DNA from: Hyperoodon ampullatus
Lineage: Eukaryota > Chordata > Mammalia > Artiodactyla > Ziphiidae
Length of the DNA stretch: 64,000 bases
NCBI GenBank assembly: GCA_949752795.1
Contig: OX457057.1
Span: forward strand, 160,433,980 to 160,497,979
Direction of reading: 5' to 3'
Shown: piece by piece, positions 35,165-46,184 of the stretch
How positions within the stretch are numbered: position 1 is the first letter of the stretch
How the letters are laid out: every line of letters begins with the position of its first letter
The notes under the pieces: generated by a model
Seen by the model: only the letters and a program-made list of their open reading frames with translations
Told to the model about the DNA's origin: nothing
Database searches by the model: none
Translations under genes and position numbers: made by a program

Positions 35165-37046
35165 TAAACTAAAAAAAAAAAAAACCCCAAAATTAAACTT
35201 CTCTTCTTCAGTTTTGGGCCAAGGAACATGCTTGGCAAAACAAAAAAAAGCAATAAATGCCACAAAGTTTTATGATTTTTCAGAAAAAAAAAAAAATCTC
35301 GATTCAGGAAGGGAACAGATTTGGGGAACTTGTCAGAATAAAGATGAAAAAAAACACCTCCTTTAAAAAGAAACTATTTGTCAGTTAATTGGCAGAATTT
35401 TGGTAGTAACAGGAACTTTAATTAATCTACTGGAATTATGACAGGGATGAGTAAAGACTTGTGATACATGGGAGAAGAGCTGATGACAAAAGGGTATACT
35501 AAGGGGTAGTAACCATATGTTTTTAATACTAAGTAAGTGATAATACTAAATTTAATGCCAACCACATTCAAGAAAGTAAAATCCCTTATGGCTTTTGGGC
35601 TTATCTGGATGACTTAGGAAATAGGAAAGAAATTAGACAAAGAAGTGAAAATGAGCATTATGTACAGACCATGATAGTCTGAAATTTCTAAGAAATACTT
35701 TTTGTGTATAACCAAGTTCAAGCCCCCCAAATTTTAAAAGCAGTTTTTCTATCATATGAGGGGCATGAAATCCAATGTTCATCCTTTAAAACTGCTGGGA
35801 GAAATGGCTGCCAAGGTCTGTTTTATCACTGTAATGTAAAAGAGGAAGGATAATTTGTTCTATGCTCTCAAAAGCATGGTTTCCCCAAGACAGACTTTTA
35901 ATTTGATCAAATTCTGGCTAAAGTAAGAGGGCCCAGAAGAAAAACTATCCAATGAGGGTGTAGAGAGTCTCTGAAATAGCTCTGTCTTCTAATTCTGAGT
36001 TAGTAAAGGCTGTACTTCAATTACCGTACATGCCGAAGCTTAATAAGGCATAACTTCAGTTGTTATGGTTGGAATATGGGCAAATGTATTCCACATCTGT
36101 TCCTTTAAAGAAAAAAGTATCAGAGCTCTTAAAGAAATTTCAACTGGTTGTGTGGAAGTGTGTGGATGCTTTGTTATGAGAGACATGCTCAGGATTCTAA
36201 AGCAGCAGCAACTTAAAAAATTAGTAATAAAACTTTGGCTTAAAATTAAAAAGAAAGGAAAGAAAAAGTCAAACTGGTGCAAGTTGTCTCATGAAAGAGG
36301 TATTGTGGACTAAACCCTCATAAATGCTGTCCAACATTAGTTTCCCCTGTCTTCTTTCACTGTTATCACCTTCATTGTACAGGAGTTATATCATTCTTTT
36401 ATGGTTAAGTTTCATAAATAATGAGAAAACCATATGTAACAAATACATCATATTTCCCACCCACCCAGCAACCCTCCCCAAAATAAGAAAAGTTACATCA
36501 AATTAAAAAGTAGCTTCGTGAATGAAGGTACTGCTCTAAGTTGCACTTTCCCTGCAAGTGCGGCCAGTGCTTTTGCGCTGGGTATGAAGGAAAGGAAAAA
36601 ATTCTCCACATAAACAGACAAAAAATTTAAAAACCAATGTCCGGTTTCAACCAGTCAAAACCGGGCCAAGCGGAAGCCGAGATATCTCGGTACCGTCCCA
36701 TCAGAGGGTTCTTGCAATGCTTGTTCTTCATCCTGACAGGTATCTGTGTCCTTGTGATTGTAAACAATCCATAAGATACTATGTTTTTGTTCCTTAAAAT
36801 GTCCTCTGATTGGCAAAATGAAGTAAATATTTGTTTTAAAAGTAGAAAATGAAAATTAAACCAGAAGAAAAGAAAAGAAACACAGTGAGCTTGTTTGGAG
36901 TCCATAGGATCCGATCTGGAAGAGCTCGGAAAATGTGTTATATGTCTTCTCCTGTTTTCGGCTGGAAAGGTACTAGAGGTTGCGTTGGTCGAGGAAAGAA
37001 CTGTAGAGTAGGAAAACCAAGGACGTTAATCTAGACTTCAGAGGAT
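35165..37046 (-). other. XPR1: XPR1 3' UTR, proximal part
   Basis: This follows directly after the XPR1 stop codon (TGA at 37049-37047) in the last exon. It is AT-rich with no recognised interspersed repeat. A GC-containing island at about 36535-36720 holds a 7-bp stem-loop (36641-36664) and a 14-bp perfect palindrome CCGAGATATCTCGG (36677-36690). An open frame at 36849-37034 on the opposite strand is not credible as a gene. Confidence 0.75.
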
Positions 37047-37107
37047 TCAAGTGTTAGCTTCATCATCTGTGTCTTCTATCAATACCTTAGTGTCACGAGC
37101 CTTGGAT
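37047..37107 (-). CDS. XPR1: XPR1 last coding exon (C-terminal tail and stop)
   Basis: The last 61 coding nucleotides. On the minus strand the acceptor is TACCACTAG before 37107. The first base completes Gln, then SKARDTKVLIEDTDDEANT and the TGA stop at 37049-37047. This acidic cytoplasmic tail matches the end of mammalian XPR1 as I recall it. XPR1 is the plasma-membrane inorganic phosphate exporter, and its SPX domain senses inositol pyrophosphates. The tail lies after the EXS domain. The same protein is the cell-surface receptor for xenotropic/polytropic murine gammaretroviruses, but the receptor loops are not resolved by this exon. Confidence 0.96.
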
Positions 37108-39752
37108 CTAGTGGTAATAAGAGGGAAAAAATTACTTAGTCCATTACTAAAATACAAACACATGCAAAGTATCAGGTACATTTCCAATCTTACTACCATT
37201 AAAAATACCAGGCACAGGCACCACACACTGTTGGACACCAGATGGACTGTTCCTGGAGTTTCATATTCAATTGCAGGTATTACTGGAAAAACACTAAGAA
37301 ACTAGATTGCAACCAGAGGAAGGAAACAAAAACAATGCCAGGTCATGTGCAATGGAGGGACTTTGATTTTATGATGTATCTCTTTAACCTCTTTGAGTGA
37401 CAATTTTCATCTCTGTAAAGCAGGAATACTAATACCTATTTTACAAAATACTGCTTTCACCTCATGGAGATAGTATGAATATCAAGTGAGAAAATGGATT
37501 AAAAAAACATCAGTAAAGCATTAAACAAATATAAGGAATTACGATGAGGATGATAGAAGAATCATTTGAGGTACACATGAAAAACCAGGAGAGTTGGCCA
37601 GCAGGTGATAAGACCTAAGGAGAGACATGACAGTTGTCTTCAAACAGTTAACAAAGTATACATAGAAGAGGCAGAAAACTAAGTTATGTTAGAAAGCCCA
37701 ATCAGGATCAACTGGTTGAAATTATGGTGAAGCATATTTCAACATAAGCTATCTACAACAAAAACTATCCAACAATAAAAGCAGGTGCCTTGTATAGTTA
37801 TAAACTTCACTATCACTGATGACTGTCAATCAGCATAAGATGACCAACTATTTAGGATATTGTAAAAGACATTCCTGCATGGGATGAAAAATGGGAGTAG
37901 ATAATGTCAAAATGTTCTGCAACTCACAAGCCCCATGAGGTTGAAGTGGGTATTATTATTATTACTCGACAGAGGTGAAAATAGACATTCAAAAAGTTAA
38001 GGATGTGCTAAAGGTTGCATGAGTCACAAAGTCAGTACTCAATCTCAGAACTTCTTATTTTAGATTCCCTGCTCTCTCCGTTACATATAACCTGCTCCAT
38101 TGTTCTATGTCTTCCTCTGGTGGCAATCTAGTATCCCAGCGTTCTTCCACTGAACACCTGAAATTGAACATAAAGATCTATTGCCAAAGAGCTTCCTTGT
38201 TTCTGAAGCAAAAAGAGTGTTTGTTTAGGCTGCCCTCTGCTGGTAACTAACAAGGATTAGACTTTCCAATTTAGGAGCTCAATGATACAACCACCCACAG
38301 CACCACCTTCTAGCCCTTTGTGGCCCTTATCTTGCTGACTCCACCAGCCTCCACATCCCCTCCTCTTGCTTCTTCAAACTCTGCTTCCTGCTATATATAA
38401 TAATATCATGCTTTGTTTTGATGTTCTTCCTGCTGACCTCCCTGACCATTCCTTTTCCTGCCCCTTTTGTTGGTTCTTTTTTTCTCTTGCCTGTGTTTGT
38501 TCCCTAAGATTCAGTTCCTTGCTCTGTTTTTCTTTTCTCTACCTTCTCCTCTTCAGAGAACTTCTAAATTCTATCTAAAGCTCAGGCATTTTCTACTCTG
38601 CGCCCCTGTGGGTTATTAACACCTCCTGTTTTTTTTTTTTACTTCCTTTAAAATGTTTCCTTATTTTCTTTTTAGTCCTATTGTAAGCATCCTAATTCAA
38701 GTCTTTAATGTTCCATACTTAAGAATACTGCAATAGTCTTTTAGCTGAGCTGGCCTTGAGTTTTCCCTTTCCCAATATATGTTGCACAGTGCCATTAAAA
38801 CTTATGAAAATATTACTTTCATAATGTCATTCTATGAAAAAATTCTCTGTGACTCCTTCCTGCCTACAAGATCAAGCTTGTACTTTTCAGCCTTCTACAA
38901 TCATACTTCATCTATTCAGCTAAATTTTCTTACTATTTGTTACTAGTTTTAGTCACATGGCTTTTCTTTCTGCCCCTCATTTCCACCTTTATGTCTTTAC
39001 TGTGCCTCTAGCCTATTCAAACACTCCTTTATCCTTTAGAAAACTGCTCATGCTCAACCTGTCTCCTCCTTCACTCCAATCCACTGTGCTATCCACTGTC
39101 TCTAAATTTCAAATGCAGCCACAATATACCCTACATTTATTGTTACTTTTAGGAATATACAAAGTAAATGACTGATAAAAATCCTGTTGTAGGTATTTAG
39201 TAAAAAAGTAAAAATAATAATAGCTTACACTTATTGAGCTCTTTCTGTGAGGAAACTGGTCTAAATCCCACGTCATAACAAATTTAATCTAACCACCACC
39301 CTATGAGCAGGACCATATTAATCCCAATTTAGAGATGAGGGATAATATAGAGAAATTAAGTGATTTGGCCAAGATGACATAGATGGCAAGTGGCAGAACC
39401 AGGATTCCTAAAGTTTATAACTTGGAAATGATTTTTATACAAGATACACTGAAGAGATCAAGTAAATTATTTTCCAACAAATTTTCCCCAGTGTACTTTT
39501 AATGCCAAATTAGTAAGTATTAATTAATGTATTAATTAACATATTAATGACATTTTACACTGTGTGTTCATTAAGACATTCTATATATAGGTTGGATCAT
39601 ATGGAACTGCTGTTATTGCTGGTTTTTGTGGTGAAAGATGGTTGAACGCCAGCAATTTCACCTGGTTCAACCTGATAGCTTCTTAACTTAAATGTTATCC
39701 AGTACTAAAACCTGAAGGGAATTCATCTCACAGAAGTGGAAGCTATACATAC
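37108..39752 (-). other. XPR1: XPR1 last intron
   Basis: A 2.6-kb intron between the donor TCA/GTATGT (GT at 39752-39751) and the acceptor AG at 37109-37108. It contains a MIR at about 39215-39425 and otherwise AT-rich unique sequence. Open frames on the plus strand (38366-38578, 38957-39175) have no known domain. Confidence 0.9.
39215..39425 (+). repeat. MIR ancient SINE
   Basis: Order AATAGCTTACACTTATTGAG, CCACCACCCTATGAG, AATTTAGAGATGAGGG, AAGTGATTTGGCCAAGATGA is that of MIR, plus orientation, in XPR1 intron sequence. Confidence 0.75.
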
Positions 39753-39974
39753 TGAGAAGCGAGGCAAGGCCGGCGCAGGGATATGCTCTGGCTATACTTC
39801 CATGGCCGATTCTTCTGGCGGTTTCGTACCCCGTCTTCCTGGTCCATCATCTGCTCTAGAAGCGTCTGATCATCTGCATTCAGAGGGGCCACAGAGATGT
39901 CCCTCACAGCACGGAATTCACCACAGTTATTCAGATGTTCATTCTCCAGGCGGAAGAAGTTCCACACAAATCGC
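39753..39974 (-). CDS. XPR1: XPR1 penultimate coding exon (end of EXS domain, start of tail)
   Basis: A 222-nt exon. The minus-strand acceptor is TTTTGCTAAG before 39974 (an AAG rather than CAG acceptor) and the donor is TCA/GTATGT at 39753/39752. Its first base completes an Arg codon split from the preceding exon. It encodes [13 protein letters not shown], the conserved final EXS-domain motif with its basic/aromatic/acidic pattern, then the cytoplasmic tail through [11 protein letters not shown]. All codons are open and in phase with both neighbours. The flanking intron on the 5' side holds an L2-like repeat, SINEs and an old L1. Identity is certain from several long exact stretches recalled from mammalian XPR1. 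The tail carries a few residues that may differ from human (for example Cys in RRPC), which I cannot confirm here. Confidence 0.98.
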
Positions 39975-40209
39975 CTTAGCAAAATGGGGTAGAATAGGCA
40001 AATTACTTATAAAATTTGAACATACTACTACTATCACCTGTAGACCTCCCAGTATAACAAGTTTCCACTCATGGAAACAAAAAAAGGAATTAAGGACTAG
40101 AATACTAAAATAAAATAGAAAAAAGATGGTGTGGTGGGGTTGGGGGGGAAGGGGACAAGAAAGGAGTAGGCAAAGGAAAGGGACTCATGGAATGCAGTTT
40201 CAGAGTACT

Positions 40210-41260
40210 CATTCTTTCCCTTTATTGAACAAATATTTATTGAATGCCTACAATATGACAGGAAAAGGCACTGAATGAGACAAAGCTTCTCCCTGTATAA
40301 ATGTAATTTCTAATGACAGATAATAAACAAGGAAACAATTAGCTAACGGTAAGTGCTCTGAAGAAAATAAAGCAGGGCAAGGGTATAGAACATGTTTCTT
40401 TGAAGAGATGGCATCTAGCAAGGAAGCAAGTCAGGTAAAATCCTACAGAAAAGTATCCCAGGCAGAGGAAACAGCAAGCACAAAAGCTCCCAAGCTGGAC
40501 AGGACTTTGGTGTGTTAAAACAACAGCAAGGTCAGTGGGGCTGGAGAGGAACAGGAAGGTTAAAATGGCAGATGAAGATGGAGAGGTAGAAAAGAAAGGG
40601 GCTTGATCCACAGAGGGCCTTATAAGCTATAGTGAAGAGTTTAGATTTTTAAGTGTGATAGAAAACGAGGGTTCTGAGCTGGAGAAAGATGTGATTTGTT
40701 TTAAAAAGATCATTCTATCTGCTGAACTGTGAACAGATCAAAGGAAGACGAGAACACCTGAAGGAAGACCAATTAGAAGCTGCTGCAGCAGTCCAGGAAA
40801 GAGAAGATGGAGACTTAGATACAGCGGGGGATAACAGAGGTGATGAGAAGCAGACAGACTAGGGATTTATTTATGAAGATGAAGCCGACAGGACTTACTG
40901 ACATGGGATGTGAGTGGTCTCAGGTTTTTGTTCTTAGTGAATGGTGACACCATTTACTAGAGATCTGGGTTGTTCCTATTAGGCCAGAGCCATTAGATAT
41001 CCAAGAGGAAAATTCAGTAGCTACATGGACATGAGTTTGCAGTTCAAGAGAGTCTAGGACTATAGACAGCATAAGAACAGTATTTCAAGTCATGGGCTTA
41101 GGAATAATATAAGTGGAGGAGAGAAGATTAAAGAGGATTAAACCCTGGAGCACTTCAATATTTACAATTTGGGAAGAGGAAGAAGAACCAGTAAAGGAAC
41201 TGAGACGGAACAGATAGTGAGACAGAAGAGTGTAGTTTCTGAGAAATCAAGTGAAGAAAG
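40210..41260 (+). repeat. L2-like ancient repeat, about 1 kb
   Basis: A long block with the stock order GAACAAATATTTATTGAATG, AAGAAAATAAAGCAGGGCAA, CCCAGGCAGAGGAAACAGCA, CAGAGGGCCTTATAAGC, AAAAGATCATTCTATCTGCT, GCAGCAGTCCAGGAAAGAGA, ACCATTTACTAGAG. These phrases recur at other sites in the window in the same order, showing one family. The family label L2 is my best recollection, not a search result. Confidence 0.6.
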
Positions 41261-41324
41261 TGCTTTGCTGAGAGGTAAAGTAAGATAAGTACAGAGAACT
41301 AACCACTGGATTTAGATAAAGAGG

Positions 41325-41560
41325 ATAAAGAGGCAGTATGATCTAAGAGCACAGATTCTGGGAGACTATCTAGATTCAAATCATGGATGCTGCCACTTAC
41401 TAGGTGTAATAACCTTGGATGATTTACTTAACCTATGCTTCATTAGTAAAATGAGACAGTAACAGCACCTACCTCACAAGACTGTTGTGAGGATTCACTA
41501 AGTTAATACATGTAAAGGGCTTAGAACAGTGCCAGGTACATAGAAGGCAATACATAAGTG
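41325..41560 (+). repeat. MIR ancient SINE
   Basis: Order AAGAGCACAGATTCTGG, ATTCAAATCATGGATGCTGC, AAATGAGACAGTAACAGCAC, AGACTGTTGTGAGGATT, ACAGTGCCAGGTACATAG is MIR-like, plus orientation. Confidence 0.75.
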
Positions 41561-41622
41561 TTTGCTATTATTGATTATTAACAAAAGCAATTTAGTTTGA
41601 GTATTGGGAAAAGAAGACTTGA

Positions 41623-41681
41623 GACCCGTGTCCCCTGCATTGGCAGGTGGACTCTCAACCACTGTGCCACCAGGTAAGCCC
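41623..41681 (-). mobile_element. CHR-type SINE head fragment, reverse orientation
   Basis: About 59 bp: the tRNA-like head only, ending CACCAGGTAAGCCC on the plus strand. The body and tail are missing. It lies 48 bp from the full SINE at 41730 in the opposite orientation. Confidence 0.85.
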
Positions 41682-41729
41682 AATTACTTTTTTATTCTTG
41701 ATTTTTTTCTCTTTAAAAAATCATCTGCC

Positions 41730-41945
41730 GGGCTTCCCTGGTGGCACAGTGGTTGAGAGTCCACCTGCCGATGCAGGGGACACAGGTTCGTGCCCCGGTC
41801 CGGGAAGATCCCACATGCCGCGGAGCAGCTGGGCCCGTGAGCCATGGCCACTGAGCTTGCGCGTCCAGAGCCTGTGCTCCGCAACGGGAGAGGCCACAAC
41901 AGTGAAAGTCCCGCGTACCGCAAAAAAAAAAAAAAAAAAAAAAAA
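41730..41945 (+). mobile_element. CHR-family tRNA-derived SINE
   Basis: A full-length copy ending in poly-A at 41922-41945. No direct target-site repeat is obvious. Instead the sequence after the tail (GTAATTG) is the reverse complement of CAATTAC next to the reversed fragment at 41681. Confidence 0.93.
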
Positions 41946-42439
41946 GTAATTGAGCTCCCTCTTTTTACTAGAAAAAAAATTTTTTTTTAATGTCTAAAGC
42001 AGCATACATGAAAGAGAAAGAAGTATTTGGGGGGAGGCGTTATTGGTGATGGAGAATTTCAGGTCCTAAACCTAGACATCTGAGAAAGTGAAGAGGGGAA
42101 GGAGGGTTGACAAATGGTTTGGAGAGAGCACTGACAGCAACAAGTATACTGCTTCCAGATTCAATCTTATTTTATCAGGTCATCCTGATTTATGTGCCCA
42201 TCCTGACTCGGAGGAAAGCTATACACCTGTCTAAAAATATCTTTATTTCATCGTCATTTGTGAAAGATATTTTCACTGGGTAAAGAGTTCTAGGTAGGGA
42301 GTTATTTTCATTCCGCACACTTAAGATACCATTTTAATGACTTCTGACATCCACTGTTGCTGTTGAGAAGTCAGCTGTCAATCTAACAGCCATTTCTTTA
42401 AAGATAATCCTTTCTTTTGGGCTGCCTTTTTTTTTTTTT

Positions 42440-45060
42440 AAATAAGCATTTTAACTAAAGCACAACATAAACATATAAAAGTGTGCAAATTTTAAGTGTG
42501 CAGGTTGGTTAATTATTATAAAGTGATCACAATGTGTAATTATCACTCAGAAACAAGAAATAAAAAATTACCGTATACCTAAAGCTGCCTTTACGGCCCC
42601 CCTATGTTATCTCCTAGAGAGTTTATTGATTTACCTTTCATATTTAGCTCTGCAATCCACCTGGAATTGATTTTGCATATAATATGCAGTGGAAGTTGAG
42701 ATTTATTTTTTCCCCCATATGGATATCCAGTTGACTCAATATCATTTATTAAAGAATCTTTTTTTCTCCACTGTTATATAGCCACCTTTCTCATAAATCA
42801 GGTAGTGTCAATGAATGTGTGGATCTGTTTCTGGACTCCCTATTCTATTGCAGTGGCCTATTTGTCTCTTCTTTGTCTCATCAGACACTGTCTTAATTAT
42901 GGTAGTTATATAATAGGTTTTGATATTTGAGAGTATAAGTCCTTTACTTCATTCTTTTTAGGATAGTCTTGGATATTCTTGATCCTTACTGTTACCATAT
43001 AAATTCTAGAACTGGCTTGTCAATTTTCACATACATACATCTTTCATTAAATTTATTACTTAGGTATTTGATACATTCCAGGGCTATTCAAAACAGTATG
43101 TTTTTTTTAAAATTTCATTTTGTAGTTGTCTGTGACTTTTTTAGAACATTAATTTATGTCAACCTTATATATTCATTCTAATAGCTTATTTGTAAATTCT
43201 TTTGAATTTTCTGCATATACAGTCGTGTCACCAATGAATGATGATAGTTTTATTTCTTCCTTTCTAATCCTTATACTTTTTCTCTCCTCATTGCACTAGC
43301 TATACCTGCAGTATGATGTTAAATAGAAGTGGTAACAGCACGCATACTTATCTCATTACTGATCTCCAGGGAGAACTTACAGTGTTTTACCATTAAATAT
43401 GATCTTTTTTTATTTTTTATTTTTTTTGTAGTGTTTAGTTTTTTCATAAACAGGCATTGACTTTTCTCAATGGCATTTTCTATATTTGTTGAGGGTTGTT
43501 TTCCCCTTTATTCATTAATGTGGTGAGTTACACAGATTGATTTTTAAATGTTAAATGATTTTTGAATATTACATCTTACATTCTGGGAATGAACCTAACT
43601 TGGTTGTGATGTATTATCCTTTTTATATATTGTTGGATTCATTACCCAATATTTTGTTTAGGATTTTTGCATCCCTGGACATGAGAAATATCCCTGTAGG
43701 TTCAGGCATCAAAGTCATACTGGCTGCACAAAATGAACTGGGAAGTGCTCCTTTCATTGTCTCATTTCCCTAAAAGAGTTTTGTGTAAAACTGATAATAT
43801 TTCCTCCTCATATATGTGGAAGAATTCCCTGCAGTTTTCTTTGTAGGAAGAATTTTAATATGGATTTACTTGCTTTACTACATATAAACCTATCAGAATT
43901 TTTATTTCCTCTTTATCGGTTTTGGTAAATTGTGTTTTGAGGAATTTGTTCACTTCACTTAAATTTCTAAATTTGTTGGCACAAAGTTGCTCATAATATT
44001 GTCATGCTCTTTTAAAAAACATCTTTAGGATTTTTGATATTTGTAATTTGTGCCTTCTTTCCTTTTTTCCTCAATCAGTACTATTTAGACATTTTAACAA
44101 TTTTATTAGTCTTTTAAAAGAACTAACTAGCTTTGTTAATTTCCTCTATTATATGTCTGTTTTCTATTCCATTAATTTCTGTTCTTTATATTTTCTTCCT
44201 TCTACTTTTTTTGACGTTTGATTTGCTATTTAAATCTTTTTTCTAATATCGAGCTGTATACTTTTCTAATATACACATTTAAGGCTATACATTTCCCTCT
44301 AAGCATGGCTTTAGCTATATTTCACCTTTTCTTTTGTCACATTTTCAATTTCATTCTATTCAAAATATTTTAAAATTTTCATTGCAATTTCAACTTCAAC
44401 CATGGGTTATTTATACCTGTGATGCTTAATTTCTAAACATTTGCGAATTTTCAGATATCTTTTTGTGATTTTACTCCTCTAAAGTTTGTTAAGACTTCCT
44501 TTACAGCCCAGAATATGGTTAATTTTGGTAAGTGTTCCATGTGTAGCATTTGTATTTAGTACTTGTTGTATGCAGTCCTCTAAATGTGTCAATTAGGTCA
44601 AGTTGGTTAATTGACTACTTGTTTATTACTGAGAAAAGTATGTTAAAATCCTTCTCTAAAATTGTAAATTTATCTACTTTTACTTTTTAGCAGTGTCAAC
44701 TTTTGCTTTACATATTTTCAAGCTATGTTATTAGGTGCATACAAATTTGAATTGGCTATCACAAATGAATCTCAAAGTCTCTAGGTCTGGCAAATTTCTT
44801 TAGTGCAAAATTGGCTTTAGTGTTCTGCTTATCCTGGGATATCTGCCTTCACTTAGAGTTTGGGCTATCTTGTCAGATCACTAATGTTTTTAGGAAGATT
44901 AAAAAAACATTTTATCTGGTATTTTTATTGTTTCCACTGAGAAGGTTGGGCTGAATAACCCAGAACATTAAATTGCAAAAAATGATTCTCAAAAGATTTT
45001 AATTCTAATTCCTATTCTAAGACTTTTTACCTCCTTATTTCCACTCATGACCCTTCCAAT
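42440..45060 (-). mobile_element. Old L1 (ORF2 and 3' region), reverse orientation
   Basis: On the plus strand this reads like a reversed, strongly diverged L1: T-rich start near 42430, then blocks corresponding to the reverse-transcriptase region (for example TTTTGCATCCCTGGACATGA near 43670, CATTAATGTGGTGAGTTACA near 43513) and upstream ORF2 sequence to about 45.0 kb. No open frame of useful length remains. The 42.2-42.43 kb flank may be part of a second old L1. Confidence 0.65.
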
Positions 45061-45089
45061 GGAGCCTAATTCTTTCCTTCCTTTCTTTT

Positions 45090-45815
45090 TTTGATTTAAA
45101 AACCTTTTATTAAGTATAACACATTCAGAGAAGTGAACAAATATGATGGGCACAGCATGATGAATTTTAACAAAGTGAACCCATCATGTAACCAGCACAC
45201 AGATCAAAAAACAGAACATTACTCCACCCCCCCACCCAAGAAGGTTCTCCTGGTGCCACTTCCAGTCACTGTCCCACAAGGGCAAATACTATTTTGACTT
45301 CTAATACCATAGATGAGTTTAGTCTGCTTTTGAACTTTATAAATTTGGAATCATGTAGGGACATTTGTTCTCATTACTGGACAGATTTGCATGTGTGCAA
45401 ATACAACAATGTATCTATCCACTCTACATTGCTGGGCACTTGGGTAGTCTCCATTTTGGTCTGTTATAAATAGTATTATTGTGAACATTCTTGTACGTGG
45501 GTCTTGGTGGCCTTAGGTTAGCACTCTTGTTTACTATATACCCAGGTGTTCATGCACAGCTTTGGTAGATACTGACAAAGAGTTTTCCAAAGTGGCCGTT
45601 GTACTAGTTTCCTCCTACCTGCAGCGTATGAGAATTCCAATTGTTCCCATCGTTCTACATCCTCATCAATACTTGGTGTGTCAGTATTTTTCATTTTAGC
45701 CCTCATAGGTGAGTAGCTATATCTCAAATGTAGGTTTAATTTGTATTTCCCTGGTGATTAAGCATGTTAAGAACCTTTTCGTATGTTCATTAGCCATTTG
45801 GATGTTCAAATGGAG
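45090..45815 (-). mobile_element. Second old L1 3' fragment, reverse orientation
   Basis: It starts with a 3'-UTR-like run (AAACCTTTTATTAAGTATAA) and continues through blocks such as GTTATAAATAGTATTATTGT, CAAAGTGGCCGTTGTACTAG and TCCTCATCAATACTTGGTGT, which are the diverged equivalents of reversed L1 ORF2 C-terminal sequence seen at 25.6-26.0 kb. Inactive. Confidence 0.7.
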
Positions 45816-46044
45816 CCCAATTCTAAAAAAGCTTCTAAGTCATCATCAGCAGTTACTTTAACTTTGTAAGAACTAATCTCTTAGTCCTTCAACCAGGATT
45901 TTCCAACTCTGAGGCTGATAAAAAGTCTGAGAAAAGTTGGAAAATTTAAGCTTTTCAAGTATAAGCTTTAATAAATTCTGATAAGTATTGAGCAACTTTT
46001 TAGGTAAAAAGAATCTTTGATAAAGTTTTCAGTAGTTTGCTTAC

Positions 46045-46184
46045 CGGAAAACCTCAAGGGGAGCAAAGACAGTAGCAATGATGTCCCCAGAATGAGGCAA
46101 CAAAGTCATGGAGGTAATTGAGATTTGGATAGTCCAAGCAAAGCGCAGGATCACATCCTCTATGATGGCACAGTAATAATAGGC
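46045..46184 (-). CDS. XPR1: XPR1 coding exon, EXS-domain segment
   Basis: A 140-nt exon. The minus-strand acceptor is ATTCCTCAG before 46184 and the donor is TTCCG/GTAAGC at 46045/46044. It encodes 46 residues from [17 protein letters not shown] to APLEVF plus two bases of the next Arg. It enters on a codon boundary, matching the end of the exon at 49401. The stretch is a hydrophobic/amphipathic part of the EXS domain, which forms part of the phosphate export pathway in the membrane. The WTIQIS helix and the acidic IIED pair are conserved XPR1 features. No stop or frameshift is seen. It is the strongest single XPR1 match after the penultimate exon. Confidence 0.98.

Larger units (their letters stand above)
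39975..46044 (-). other. XPR1: XPR1 intron (6.1 kb), repeat-filled
   Basis: Lies between the donor TTCCG/GTAAGC (GT at 46044-46043) and the AAG acceptor ending at 39975. It contains an L2-like repeat (40210-41260), a MIR (41325-41560), a SINE fragment and full SINE in head-to-head orientation (41623-41945), and reversed old L1 sequence (42440-45815). No other exon is recognised. Confidence 0.9.

Noticed and set aside
36849..37305. Small plus-strand open frames opposite the XPR1 last exon and 3' UTR
   Set aside because: Antisense to a confirmed coding exon and its UTR, with no domain or start context, so treated as shadows.
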